DNA from: Hermatobates lingyangjiaoensis
Taxonomy: Eukaryota > Arthropoda > Insecta > Hemiptera > Hermatobatidae
Assembly (NCBI GenBank): GCA_026182355.1
Contig: JAPFBL010000115.1
Coordinates: forward strand, 902,001-966,000
Direction: 5' to 3'
Length of the DNA stretch: 64,000 nt
A program made the translations under genes and the position numbers. Numbering within the stretch: the stretch's first letter is position 1; each line of letters opens with the position of its first letter. Shown here piece by piece: positions 31,098 to 41,704 of this stretch. Below the pieces are notes generated by a model. That model ran no database searches. It worked only from the letters and a program-made list of their open reading frames with translations, and was not told where the DNA came from.

Positions 31098-31286
31098 TGA
31101 TAAATGTATCAACCATGAAGTAGAAACAAAATAAAAAAACAATTATCTAGACTTGGTCAGTTATTTAAGTTCCAATTAAACGCTATCATTGTCAAAGTTA
31201 TGGTTTTGTAAAAACTGAAATATTGACAATGACAGTTTAATTTGAACTTGAAGAATTAACGAAGTCTTGATAAAAAGAAGGTATAT

Positions 31287-31332
<46 letters not shown>
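31066..31332. repeat. Decayed family D foldback between two (TA)n tracts
   Basis: TA tracts at 31066-31092 and 31293-31332 bracket a short inverted pair: CTTGGTCAGTTATT with TTCCAATTAAACG and AATTTGAACTTGAAGAATTA. The hammerhead-like core is too eroded to fold. Confidence 0.7.
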
Positions 31333-31334
<2 letters not shown>

Positions 31335-31489
31335 CAGAATTGTTACGGGTTTTATTCTGAATAAGGAATTATTCAATTCGGGTTTTTGATGTTCTGAATA
31401 ATTAATAACCAGTAATTAGGTTTGAACAACCAATGTCGGTTTTTAAATAATAAGAAAAATAATAACACTAGGTGTTTTATGATCCTTTG

Positions 31490-31690
31490 TGGTTCTCTTG
31501 TTACAAAATTTTTGTTTGTGTTGTTTGTTTTCTGTTGGGTGGTGTCCGGTGATGTATTTATCTTGCTTCACTTATGTCGTTAATAAATTGTTTTTTATCC
31601 TTGAAAATGCCTAAACAATTTTTGGTGAAACGTCGGCTTATAATCAGGAGTTGTATGTTTTATGACCAAAATCCACAAGAACCCCTTGTG
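31490..31690 (+). mobile_element. Family I terminal unit, single copy
   Basis: TTATGTCGTTAATAAATTGT and ACGTCGGCTTATAATCAGGAG match the family I foldbacks at 22.3 and 46.7 kb. Only one arm is present. Confidence 0.7.
31597..31638 (+). ncRNA. Hammerhead-like motif, family I (U3/A8 type)
   Basis: Core strand TTGAAAAT (601-608), stem II GCC (609-611) with GGT (624-626) extended by AAA/TTT, GAA (627-629), palindrome ACGT (630-633), H17 = C634, GGCT (635-638) facing ATCC (597-600). Best-preserved family I copy on the stem II/III side. Confidence 0.5.
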
Positions 31691-31699
31691 TGAATTTAT

Positions 31700-31896
31700 A
31701 TATATCAATGATCAAACCACAATATGAAATGGAAAACAAGACTAAGATTTTTCAACCATAACAAGCGGTCAACAACTTGTTGGGTTTTTGACTCTGACGA
31801 AGACCGCTTGTTACAGTTGAAAGATCTTAGTCTTGTTTTCCCATTTCATATTATGGTTTGATCATTGATTGTTATTTCATGTGATTATGTAAAATC

Positions 31897-31905
<9 letters not shown>
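31700..31905. mobile_element. Foldback PLE terminal unit, AGATCT family
   Basis: Arms ATCAATGATCAAACCACAAT and complement, with a shortened left arm (31738-31770) and an intact right arm. Abuts a TA/TG tract. Confidence 0.85.
31790..31832 (+). ncRNA. Hammerhead ribozyme motif, AGATCT stem III
   Basis: CTGACGA at 31794-31800, extra A, stem II GACCG facing CAGTT, GAA, AGATCT at 31822-31827, H17 = T31828, stem I GACT/AGTC. Core intact. Confidence 0.75.

Positions 31906-31962
<57 letters not shown>
31903..31962. repeat. (TA)n followed by (TG)n
   Basis: A TA tract passes into a TG tract from about 31932. Confidence 0.95.
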
Positions 31963-31967
<5 letters not shown>

Positions 31968-32039
31968 TGTACAGATGTATCACAATAAACACACATGTCT
32001 CTATTTTCGAGCAAATTACTTCTAAATTTTTTTACAGGA

Positions 32040-32380
32040 AAAGGAAAAGTTCTACACCATTTTAATGATCTAGGTTAGCAAGGAAAGGCGGTTGACGAAG
32101 AGTAACAGAAGGTGGCACTGTAATGAAAGGATATTTCAGGACACATACGTGCGAATCAACTCTATTTTTGTTGAAAAAACGAGGGACAGGAGACAAATTG
32201 TCAGCAGTTCTCTGTTCGAAATGCCCAGCCATGTTTACTATACCTGGGCTGGTATAACTCACGTTAAGAGAATTACTTTTTATGAAACAAGATATAAAAA
32301 TTTGCATATGATGATTTTACAAATCAGCAAATTATATTGTTCCCAGTTCATAGAATATTTAGATTTAGTTTTATAAAGAA
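32040..32380. other. Unclassified segment with overlapping open frames
   Basis: Composition is more balanced than the flanks. Open frames exist on both strands (32092-32376 plus; 32307-32062 minus). Neither matches a family I know. It could be an old element or an exon; unresolved. Confidence 0.2.
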
Positions 32381-32384
32381 ATAA

Positions 32385-32805
32385 AGTTGCTTAGTAACAC
32401 ATTAGATGAGTTGTAGTAAAAGATGTTCATATTCCATTGCGTATCAATACTGCAGACTTACGTACATTAGGTAAAGATTAAAACACTAAAAACACGTACT
32501 AAACTCTATAAATATTCGTAATATATTCAAAATAAATTCACCGAAATAAAATATATACAAACGAAACCCCTAAATTCTACTACTATATTTCAACTGCATC
32601 GTTAGAATGTGTGTGACCAACTTAATATGAAGTAGACAACTAAACCAGTTTAATGTAAAACGTAATTTAGTTGAAACCAGCATATAGAGAGCCAAAGGAA
32701 ATGCAAATTGTAAATTTTGCTAATGGTACTAAAACCTCATAATTCTAATGTATTGCAATCAGTTGTTATGTTGTATTTGGTCAGTGCATGGTGAAAAGTT
32801 AATGA
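32385..32805. other. AT-rich spacer, no gene seen
   Basis: No signal recognised. Confidence 0.4.
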
Positions 32806-32809
32806 CATA

Positions 32810-33010
32810 ATCTCCACATATACAAGTTTAATAATCTAAACAGGGAGTCGAGTTCTATTTAGGACAAAGAATCAATTTCAGAGTCATTAGTACAACAGTT
32901 GTACCACAGACTCTGAAAATTGGGTTCATGACTCAAGAAGAAGACTATGTGTTCGAAGTTTGTTGTTTAGATGATTAAACTTGTATATGTGGTGACTATT
33001 ACATTATCTT
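32810..33010. mobile_element. Decayed foldback related to the ACGCGT family
   Basis: CCACATATACAAGTTTAAT on the left and its inverse near 32975-32995; the centre CAGAGTCATTAG / CAGACTCTGAAAATTGG is also inverted. AGAAGAAGACTATGTGTTCG keeps the stem II arm of a dead hammerhead. Confidence 0.6.
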
Positions 33011-33164
33011 CTTTATCCTACAAATACAACTTAATAACTGACTATAAACAACTGAATATCAGGAGTTGCCTACACTCAACTTTGATTCTACAAAATAACC
33101 TCCTACACTAGAATATTACAATTGTTCCCTAAACCAGTAAATAGGAATAAATATAAATGAGGAC

Positions 33165-33815
33165 CTCAATATGAATTTTTTTTCAATTTATTCTTTCAAC
33201 TAAAGATCCTCCAAGTGTATGTTTGTAACTTTGATAGACTTCGGTTAATCAGTTTTCTCCTTCATGCAGGTACAAAAACCGTTTTAGATGGATTAATACC
33301 CAGACATTTTTCCATTATCTATCTTTCAACAAGGGAGCATGCTCAACATATCCTTGGATATGTTGTGCCATCAAACATTACCCTTCTTCTGAGAAAAGGG
33401 CTTCTGCATTTCCTTGCTTGTGATAGGCATCAATATATAGTGAACTCAGTAGGTTCATCCAAAACTAATCACCAGAAAAGATTTTGTTTTTTTCACTCAA
33501 TATGATTTTGTTTTTCAATTTAATCTTTCTACTAATGATCCTCCAAGTGTATGTTGTAACTTTGATAGACTTCGGTTAATCTGTTTTCTCCTTCACGCAG
33601 GTACAAAAACCGTTTTAAATGGATTAATAAGCAGACATTTTTCCATTTTTTATCTTTCAACAAGGGAGCATGATCAACATATCCTTTGATATGTTGTGCC
33701 ATCAAACATTACCCTTCTTCTGAGAAAAGGGCTTCTTCATTTCCTTGCTCTGTGATAGGCATCATTATATAGTCCACTCAGTTGGTCATCCAAAACTAAT
33801 CACCAGAAAAGAAGC
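33165..33815 (+). repeat. Tandem duplication, about 331-bp unit, with exon-like frame
   Basis: Unit 1 (about 33165-33495) and unit 2 (33496-33815) align throughout, for example CCTCCAAGTGTATG at 33209 and 33540. Each has TTTTCTCCTTCAYGCAG followed by GTACAAAAACCG, an acceptor-like junction. Unit 1 is open (RHFSIIYLSTREHAQHILGY, NITLLLRKGLLHFLA); unit 2 carries stops. A 22-bp palindrome at 33343-33364 (CAACATATCC and complement) is present in unit 1. The protein is not recognised. Confidence 0.8.
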
Positions 33816-33829
33816 GATAGATTCCTAAG

Positions 33830-35080
33830 AACATCGATTTCACGGCTCCTTCTATAACCCAAAAATTAAGTGATTTTAAAGTGCTTCTTTTTGTCAATAA
33901 AATGTAAGAAAGAATGTCAGTTTTGTGAAATGACTCACGACATATCTAAAATTAGTATCAATTTTGCATTAAATAACATAACAGTACATTTCTGATACTT
34001 CATACTACTTCAAGACAATGGGCTTCATAAACACACAAAGAATTATACATGATATAAGGTTTTGTTCAAGCATGCAATATATAGTTTGATTAGAACACTT
34101 TGCAAGACAACCATCCATCATACTATGGAAAGCATCAGGAAAAACATGTTTTGATTGGCGTTGACTTTTTACATTTAAGAATATTAGTATTCTTATGCAT
34201 CATATTAAGTTATTGAAAGATTTCAATTTTGTTAAATAAATCTCAAAGTTACTTAAAAAAGTTCTAAGTAAATATAAACAATACAAAGTTATTTCAGTAA
34301 ATCAGACAAATGCAGCAGGAGACTCATATTTCCAGGAATAATGTTCAGCTACATAGCTACATAGCTACATAGCTATGAGTTTTAATAGGTCATAGCGACA
34401 TAACATAGTCGCTTTAGCTATAGCTACATAGGTCTCTACAGTTATTGGAATTATATTAAATTTTTATGTAAATTACTAATTTTGTGTTCAATTTTGAGGC
34501 AAAATTTTATTGCTCTTATACCCGTTCAATGTTACAACAATATTTTTTGAAATCATAACATGTAGCATATGTTCTTCTTATTATAATTCTATTCTTCTTA
34601 ATATAATTTTAGGAAAAAAAATAAATTAATTCATTCTCGCACGAAATATTATTTTTTGATCAGCTTTACTCTAACATCATTTGGATATAGCTTGTATCTT
34701 ATACACCAGCATTTGAATTCAAGTATAAGGGAAAATTATTATAATTTATTAAGGAAAAAATACCTCATCATCTGTTTTATAAATTTAAGAATTTTTCTAT
34801 TTATCGTTTTCCTTATTTTTAAAGTAAATTAAAAAATTAATGAGGCCAAATATTTAAGCAAATCTATTTTGGTTGCTTTAAAGTTCATAGATTTATTTAA
34901 AATTTACTCATATATTTTTAATTTTTTTGAAACGGAAACATTTTTGAAGTTATTTTCTCCTCACTAAATTAATTTCATTATGTAAAGCATTGTTAATAAT
35001 TGCCTAGACATTTTTGGAAAGGTTAATTAAGGCGAGTTGGCTTATTAAATGATTTGTACCAAAATTTCAAACTCCCCAAA
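33830..35080. other. AT-rich spacer; short GCTACATA repeat
   Basis: Only a short tandem AGCTACAT repeat (about 34346-34378, four units) stands out. Confidence 0.6.
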
Positions 35081-35084
35081 GAAT

Positions 35085-35300
35085 GGGAACCAGATAAATC
35101 TTTCAATTACCTGGACTTTACCATAACACGTGAGGAAAACGGTCTTTCTTTCAACATTTATAGGAAAGCTACACACACACAGTGTTTTAGTTATTCATGG
35201 TACCCCTATTCACCTCGCGTCACATAAATTAAGCGCTCTGTATTGTATAATTCACCGTCCATTTACTGTGGTCCTATTCAGTCCAAAGTGGTATAACACA
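35085..35300 (+). pseudogene. Penelope-like reverse transcriptase remnant
   Basis: Frame 1 encodes FNYLDFTITREENGLSFNIY followed by RKATHTQ. After a frameshift another frame gives HGTPIHLASHKLSALYCIIH and RPFTVVLFS. This is the conserved Penelope block 'FLDLTI...IYRKPTHTD...HP..HK.A....++HR'. It lies between the RT catalytic core and the endonuclease. No flanking Penelope sequence was recognised, so this is an isolated, frameshifted fragment. Confidence 0.8.
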
Positions 35301-35489
35301 ATTTAAACTATAAAATACTATTGCACCAGTAATTATTTCATTATGGCAATAAATTAAGTTTTTTTTTAATCATCTTTATTTACAAATATACAACTACGCA
35401 TATTCTGCGTAACAGGCAGATTACGCAATAACATTGATGCAAATGGGCAAAGAATGGAACCTACTGGTTCAACTTCTCACTTTGTTTTT

Positions 35490-36140
35490 TTTTTTTTTTT
35501 AAGTATATTATTGTAATAGTAGAACCCTGAGCCATTTTCTCTTGAGTCGTCTTGGGGGATTCTGGGAAGGTGAGGAGGAAGCAAGGATTCGTACAAATGG
35601 ATTTGGGTGAGAGGAAAGGTTGTTTTAAAATGACTTATAACGATCAGAGGCAAGGTTTTGGATGAATGGAATTTTTAGGTCTTTATGAAGCGTGTAGTAT
35701 TTGACGTAATACGGAGCATTTGTGATAGTGCGGAGGACTTTTAGATTGCAATGATTATATTCTATATATATTGGATGGTTTGGCACAATCCCATAGTTCA
35801 AGTCCGTAAGTCCAGGTCGGTCGCAGTAATGTTTTGTATGGCAGTATTTTTTCATGTAACGTCAATTTCGAGTGTTTCCCTAGAAGTCTGTACAGAAGTA
35901 AGAATCGTCGTTTTAATCAAGTCTGTTTTAGTCGGGTATGAGGATTCCAAGTTAGTCTTTTGTCAATAAGGAGCCCTAAGTACCTGACCACATCTCTCGC
36001 TGAAAAGAGAGCGCTATTCATAGTAAGGGACATGGCGCTTTTTTTAACGTAAAAGTTGCGTGAAAACTTTTATTTATATTAATATTTAAATGCCACTTTT
36101 GCAGCCAGGTTTCAATGCTATTTAGGTGTTCTTGGAGAAA
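35490..36140 (-). pseudogene. Jockey-type non-LTR retrotransposon RT, 3' half
   Basis: Reading the minus strand: LQEHLNSIETWLQKWHLNIN, KSFHATFTLKKAPCPLT, DVVRYLGLLIDKRLTWNPHT, then (frame changes) LLYRLLGKHSKLTLHEKIL, TWTYGL, KVLRTITNAPYYVKYYTLHK, DLKIPFIQ and SQNPPRRLKRKWLRVLL before the end. This is a continuous Jockey-clade RT end: the thumb region after the catalytic YADD, which itself is missing, to the terminal RRLKR-W-R-LL. The same tail is found at 23985-24300. A few frameshifts and substitutions break it. The 5' truncation point is near 36140. The segment encodes nothing functional today. Confidence 0.85.
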
Positions 36141-36149
36141 TTAAGTTAG

Positions 36150-36930
36150 TAAAAAAAAAAATAAATAAATAAAATATTTAATTTTTTATGAACTCAGTTC
36201 TGTAAAAGTAGAACTTTTATATGAAACAAGTCTAAAGTTTTGGATGATTAGTAGTTAGTTCATTAATGACAGTAGTGAAAAAAAAAATCAATTGTACTTT
36301 TAGAGTTACTTTCCTTTAGAACTTGGATATCTTTTCGAGTTTTATTTGATTCAGTGAACAAATACAGTTATCTTTGCTCCATTTTGGCATCAGGGACATT
36401 TATAGAAAAATTACGAACATATTATAAATGTTCATTGTTAAATATTGCTTTTTATAAAGGACATGCATACGGTATAGCATAAAAAAAAAATACAATCTTT
36501 ATTGTTTCATTCAAAAGGGGACCTAAAAATATGTATTATAGTTTATACAGATTATGACAAATACTTTTATGTTTTTAACATAATAATTCGAAACAGATCA
36601 AATAAACATTTAGACAAACTAGCTTAGATCACTCTGTAGATTCAATGATTTATCCAGCATTTTTTGTTTAATTTTTATGTTATTTAATATTAAATACAGA
36701 AATATTAGGTCCAAATGTTAATATTAAAGAACAAAGGACTCTTCTTTTAATAATGCAAACCAAACTGCCCTGACATTTCTTTGATAATTTATAAAATCAA
36801 TACAAAATGTGTTACCTACTTCATCTGAAAATCATTTTTAAATTTAAACATGGTAATTGGATTTGTATTTTTGTTTTATCATTGACTTTTATTCAGGAAA
36901 TGAATTTGATTTGTTCTCTTTTATTTCGCT
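36150..36930. other. AT-rich spacer, no gene seen
   Basis: No signal recognised. Confidence 0.4.
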
Positions 36931-36939
36931 CTTTCATAC

Positions 36940-37262
36940 TTTTGTTGGGTTGCAGTGGCAGTCCCACAAAGTAAAACACATAGGCCAATGCATTGGTCCT
37001 TTGTAATACCACCCAATGAATATTCTATATTAGAAGTCCTAAAATTTTGGACTAACTCAAGAGTATTTAGAGTAGGAATCTTTAATGAGTACCAGACATC
37101 GTACAGCCTCAGCACCGACGGCCTAATGTCCCCTCCGAGGGATGACGTGATCAGATTTATTCACCCCCCGCGCGAATAAATTGAGGGCCAGAGTAGATAT
37201 TGAACCCTGGACCTACCAGTCCAATGGCAAGCAGATTACCACTGGTTTAACTCCCCCCCCCC
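36940..37262 (-). mobile_element. tRNA-derived SINE
   Basis: On the minus strand it begins with a poly-G run, then AACCAGTGGTAATCTGC (A-box region) and GGGTTCAATATC (B-box region). The body contains AATTTATTCGCG, GTGAATAAATCTGATCACGT, ATTAAAGATTCCTACT and GTTAGTCCAAAATTTTAGGA, parallel to the SINE at 10426. The 3' part extends through TTTTACTTTGTGGGACTGCC, shared with the minus-strand copy at 50425. Confidence 0.8.
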
Positions 37263-37264
37263 CC

Positions 37265-37915
37265 CTTCAACATAATTTCGTTACACTTAGAAAATGTTGG
37301 TGTTCTTGAAGTTCCATTATTTATTATTTGGTTAACCTGAAGCTAAAACCATGTACTGAAATTAGTTGCAGTTCATTTGTTACTTTCTAAGCTGTGGTGT
37401 CAGAAATTTAGATTATCTACATTATCAAATGCTTGACCATTCGCTAACTAGTTTTATCTTAGCAAAACTACGCTTTTATATTTTACTTATGGTGAACTAG
37501 GTCAGTTTTAGATGTTATATTTTTTTTCTGATGGGTTAATTTTGTACTGACATTTTTTTTATATGAATATCATTTAAACCATGTATTGCATACTTTATTC
37601 TGAACTAAAGGGATAAATTAATATAACATTCAGCGACAACTGAAGAAATTACTCATAAATAACAATTTAAAAATCAGTAAAAAATATATATTGATATATC
37701 AAGTATATAGCAATGTTATTCATTTATGATTATTCATTTTTTACATTTAAGGCGTGTTATTTTTGTCATTCTCAGGAAAACTGGAAAAATAGTTTTGGAA
37801 TAAAAAAAAAAATATCAAATACACCTTATTAGTATAATAATAAATCATAAGACATGAGGTAAACAATCTTATGTTGTTTTTAATTTCATCACATTTAATT
37901 GAGTTGAAAAGGTTG
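37265..37915. other. AT-rich spacer, no gene seen
   Basis: No signal recognised. Confidence 0.4.
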
Positions 37916-37921
37916 TAAGTA

Positions 37922-38260
37922 TTGGACATAGCAAAAAGTTTCTTGAAAAAGGAATCAAAAGTGGTCGGCAGCAGCCGTACTATAAGTAAACGTATTATGA
38001 AACTTTGCTCTTACACTATTCAACGAGAAAGCGGAAAAAGTGGGAGAGGATTAGAACATTTTCTTAAAAGGAGTAAAAGGCATGGATCAAGACAGGATAA
38101 AAAAAAAGTTTTAGAACTTGATTCATTGATTTCATTAATACAATTTCTAATTTAACTGCAAAATTAGAAGGGTTAAACTGGCCGCCAAGCAAAATTGAAC
38201 TGACAACAAATTTATTTCATAGTTTTTACGAATTTATAAATAATATAGATTTTATATAAT
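37922..38260 (+). pseudogene. Decayed coding remnant of unknown identity
   Basis: A basic frame (SFLKKESKVVGSSRTISKRI, then KSGRGLEHFLKRSKRHGSRQ) runs to an A9 tract near 38100. Past it, a different frame continues with FIDFINTISNLTAKLEGLNW, PPSKIELTTNLFHSFYEFIN and a stop near 38260. The two parts read like one protein broken by a frameshift at the A tract. I do not recognise the family; it could come from a mobile-element ORF. Confidence 0.35.
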
Positions 38261-38269
38261 ATAGTGCAA

Positions 38270-38490
38270 CGATACATATGTAATATAACAAATGGAGCAT
38301 GTAAAAATATTACAATAAACTCCCTCCAAGTAGGGGTACTACTTTGGAGGGAGAAAAAACTATTTCTAATTTGTATATGTCATTACAAACTGTTTTAGCA
38401 TTTGATATTTTAGATGTAATTAATGCAGACTCGATAATATTCCTTATCAATATGTGTCTGTCATAATTGACCACCTATATATAATCAAAA
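38270..38490. other. Short inverted repeat in AT-rich sequence
   Basis: CTCCCTCCAAGTAG and CTACTTTGGAGGGAG near 38321-38352 form an imperfect hairpin. Nothing else is seen. Confidence 0.5.
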
Positions 38491-38494
38491 ACTG

Positions 38495-38620
38495 ATTCAG
38501 TTTGAGTGCTTCAGTTCGAAGGCCAAGCCAGTTGTTATCAGCCTTTGGGGCGATTCACATCTATTCCTGACGACGAGGACATCGAAATATAATAGTGAGT
38601 TCAGTGAAAAAAACAAATCA
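38495..38620 (+). mobile_element. Family F PLE terminal unit
   Basis: Near-copy of 13733-13850. It passes without a TA tract straight into a family G foldback. Confidence 0.8.
38562..38603 (+). ncRNA. Hammerhead motif, ATAT stem III, family F
   Basis: CTGACGA at 38567-38573, extra C, short stem II, GAA, ATAT, H17 = A38591, then ATAGTGAG. Confidence 0.6.
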
Positions 38621-38850
38621 TAAAGAACGAGAACACTTACTGGATCAATATTTTGAACCAAAGTTTGCCATCAGAAATAGAGTAGAAGGGAAGAAGGATA
38701 GGTACAAGCCTTCAAGACTGTGGGTGGAAGGCGAACCTACCTACAGTCTTGAAGGCTTGTACCTATTCTTCTTCCCTTCTACTCTATTTCTGATGGCAAA
38801 CTTTGGTTCAAAATATTGATCCAGTAAGTGTTCTCGTTCTTTATGTGTTA
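38610..38850. mobile_element. Foldback PLE terminal unit, family G
   Basis: An almost perfect palindrome centred near 38732; arms contain GAACACTTACTGGATCAATA, AGAGTAGAAGGGAAGAAG and AGCCTTCAAGACTG. Both hammerhead copies (38641-38674 minus; 38790-38830 plus) read CTGATGG and AAAA in place of A9 and G12, so both arms share the same inactivating changes. The arms must have been copied from one dead master or converted. Confidence 0.85.
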
Positions 38851-38869
38851 TTTATATATGTATATATAA

Positions 38870-39005
38870 GTTTCAGAGTTGGGTTTTTGATTCTGATGAA
38901 GACCGCTTGTTACGGTTGAAAGATCTTAGCCTTGTTTTCCCATTTCTTATTGTGGTTTAATCATTGATTGTTATTTCACGTGTTTATGTGAAATCTTTTT
39001 ATGTA
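38870..39005 (+). mobile_element. AGATCT-family PLE terminal unit, single arm
   Basis: GTTGGGTTTTTGATTCTG through CACGTGTTTATGTGAAATC, plus orientation only. Confidence 0.85.
38889..38931 (+). ncRNA. Hammerhead ribozyme motif, AGATCT stem III
   Basis: CTGATGA at 38893-38899, extra A, perfect stem II GACCG/CGGTT, GAA, AGATCT at 38921-38926, H17 = T38927. Stem I has mismatches. Confidence 0.7.
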
Positions 39006-39009
39006 CGAG

Positions 39010-40200
39010 TATGTATATATTTAATAAAACTTTTTCCATGTATATTAGTGTAAACGTTTATAATGATAACAATATTAATAATAAAATAATAAAACTGTTA
39101 GTCATTCAATATTCATGTTGTTTTCAAGCTTTTTAATTTCTTACTAGCCGAGACTATTTACTCGTTTATTGTTTGACAACAGCTTTTTAATAACATATTA
39201 TTACAGTTCTCTCTTTTGGTCTCCACACATAAGTATTTAATTTATCTTTTCTCACTAATCATGAGTAAATCTCTTAGTTTACTTGATCTTGTAATGCAAT
39301 GCAATATGAACATTATTGTTAATGTAATTTTTTTTAGACTCACAAAAAATGTTTGAATCATTGTAAGTCTAATGAATAAAAAACTGCCAAAATATTGATA
39401 TTAGTCCTTTGATTGGTATTTCTCACTATATAGGAACTATGTAAAAGAGAGAGGTAGGACAATTGTGTTGTGCTTATAAGAAAAAAAGAACGTTATTATT
39501 TATAGTTTAAAAATAAATAGGAGCATGCTTTTGATGCTATCAAATTCATAGGTTTGAAAAGTGATATTGCAACATTTCTCGGATATTACAAATTAAAAAA
39601 AAAAATTGAAATCTGATGTTGGAACTCTAAATATAGGAATAATAAATGGAATCATAAAGCACAAATATGGTTAGAGTTTGATAGGACCACAAATTTACCC
39701 CACATGTAAGACTGATACAAGCATTATAGATATCAGCATCAGTTCCTTTCTTGACAATTGGAAGAAGTTCTCTGTTCCTAAGAGGCTACAGCCAATTGAA
39801 TTAGTCCTGAACTCCTTAATTTAGAGAGAATTAGTTTTATTTAAAACTTTCCTGTACCTTCCGATGAATTGGGAGCCTTACACTATCATGTTGATTGCAA
39901 TAGATATATCAAAATAACAAAATATAGGCATTATAACAAGGTGTTTTTTTGATTACTGACAAAATTGTCTTCTGTTAATATTTTACTTACATTAATTTGA
40001 TAATTTCTAAAACTTCTGTTAACTACGATATAATAATTATCATTAAATCGTTGATATATTAAATAATTATTTTATGTTTTCGTCGATTATTTATTAAATT
40101 TACTCTTTCTAAATTTATTAAAATTAAATCCGTATTATTTAGACCGAGAAACTATTATGTAATCTTTCGATGTAATTTGCATCATGTTTTGGAAGCTTAT
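39010..40200. other. AT-rich spacer, no gene seen
   Basis: No signal recognised. Confidence 0.4.
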
Positions 40201-40204
40201 ACAG

Positions 40205-40285
40205 AAGTCTCTTTGTCCCAGGCGGTAGCACGCTGGAACTCTATTACCAAGATGGAGGGTGCAATTCCCGCAAAATTCTCATTAT
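40205..40285 (+). repeat. Possible tRNA-like SINE head
   Basis: GGTAGCACGCTGG and GGTGCAATTCCCGC resemble A and B boxes spaced about 37 nt apart. No SINE body follows. It does not form a proper tRNA. Confidence 0.3.
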
Positions 40286-40289
40286 TTTA

Positions 40290-41035
40290 TTCAGTTTAGA
40301 GCATGTGCAAATATTTAAACAAAGAATATCAGATTTTTAGAATTATATAGATACCTATGTTTAATAGTACTTCCAAATGATTCTTAAAATAAAACCAAAA
40401 CTCTATTTACTGTAAATAAGTTTAATTTTATGTTTAGTTATAGTAAATTTTAGCCAATGTCACTATAGATTTTTTTTATTATAGCATAGTTTTTACTGTA
40501 AAACGCTGTAAAAAAGTTTAATTCTAAGTTATATAAACAATGTGAGTTAGACCCAGTTGCTATTTTGATTTTTTGATGCATCTGTACCTGATTTAGACGG
40601 TCTCCTCCTCAAATCCAAATGTTATTAGACTTGTATTATAACTTCTACTAGCTTATTGTCTGAGAACCAATATATATATATATATATAGCACAAGTATGA
40701 ATTACATTACAAATATAATAATGTATATAAAATGTTATATTTTGTTCTAACAAGTATAACAAATAAGTGTGATATAATAGTCCATAGTTTCGAAGGTACC
40801 TGATTATTTTTTTCATGATTTACAAATATCATAATATTATCTTTCTTAATAATTAAAGGAGTACCATCCAAGCAATTGAAGGATACTGATGTTATTTGAG
40901 CGTTTGATTGCAAAAGTAATTTCCGACTAATAATTACTGGGCAAAAATGTATTTAAATTTAAATAATTGATAGACTTTAAGAATGATAAAGAAAGTGTTC
41001 GTTAATACTTGAAAGAAAAAAAAAGCTGCGTGCAG
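40290..41035. other. AT-rich spacer, no gene seen
   Basis: Contains a short TA tract at 40669-40688; nothing else is supported. Confidence 0.4.
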
Positions 41036-41039
41036 AGGG

Positions 41040-41190
41040 ATTTAATCCTGAGAGAGATGGACGAATGGAAGGACAAATGTGTCCTAAGGGCCGTTAAGGC
41101 AAACCGTCTATTATTCACCCCTCAAGTGCTTGATAGAGACCCGGATCTAAACTGCTGTACAGTTAGCAGTCTTCTTCTCTAGACATTTTT
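41040..41190 (-). repeat. Possible tRNA-derived SINE fragment
   Basis: The minus strand has GACTGCTAACTGTACAGCAG, a B-box-like GTTTAGATCCGGG and GGGTGAATAATAGACGG, similar in layout to the local SINE heads but diverged. Confidence 0.35.
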
Positions 41191-41307
41191 TTGCTTCTGC
41201 TTGAAATAAATTCACTAACGTAATATTTAATGTGCCTATCTCTAATGAAAAGATAATAACATCTGCTTTGGATATTCAATAAGTTGAAGCATTTATAAAA
41301 GTGAATA

Positions 41308-41308
41308 C

Positions 41309-41390
<82 letters not shown>
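41308..41390. repeat. (CA)n followed by (TA)n
   Basis: CA tract to about 41336, then TA to 41390, directly abutting an AATT-family unit. Confidence 0.98.
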
Positions 41391-41393
<3 letters not shown>

Positions 41394-41435
41394 TATAGAC
41401 AAAGAAACATAGAGAAATCAAAAGAACACACTTAC

Positions 41436-41472
41436 AGTCTCTAATTTTCGGTTTGAATCGTCTTCAGGAGAG
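41436..41472 (-). ncRNA. Hammerhead motif, AATT stem III
   Basis: CTGAAGA, extra C, stem II with one change (GATTCAAACC), GAA, AATT, H17 = A, stem I GAGA/TCTC. Confidence 0.75.
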
Positions 41473-41611
41473 ATAAGAGAGGGAAACCAAGCGCACTGGT
41501 ACAATATAGACAATAGTATAGTATACAATATAGTATACTATATAATATACAATATAGACTATAGTACAATATAGACAAAGAAACATAGAGAAATCAAAAG
41601 AACACACTTAC

Positions 41612-41648
41612 AGTCTCTAATTTTCGGTTTGAACCGTCTTCAGGAGAG
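41612..41648 (-). ncRNA. Hammerhead ribozyme motif, AATT stem III
   Basis: CTGAAGA, extra C, perfect stem II GGTT/AACC, GAA, AATT, H17 = A, stem I GAGA/TCTC. Core intact. Confidence 0.8.
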
Positions 41649-41704
41649 ATAAGAGAGGGAAACCAAGCGCACTGGTTCAGAGACTGTTGGAGACCCAACC
41701 GTCT

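Larger units (their letters stand above)
41396..41700 (-). mobile_element. Two tandem AATT-family PLE terminal units
   Basis: Two copies of the same arm as at 20101-20240 lie in direct orientation, 176 bp apart (CTTACAGTCTCTAATTTTCG at 41431 and 41607). They are separated by a short scrambled block of TACAATATAGACTATAGTA. This is the only direct tandem arrangement in the window. Confidence 0.9.
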
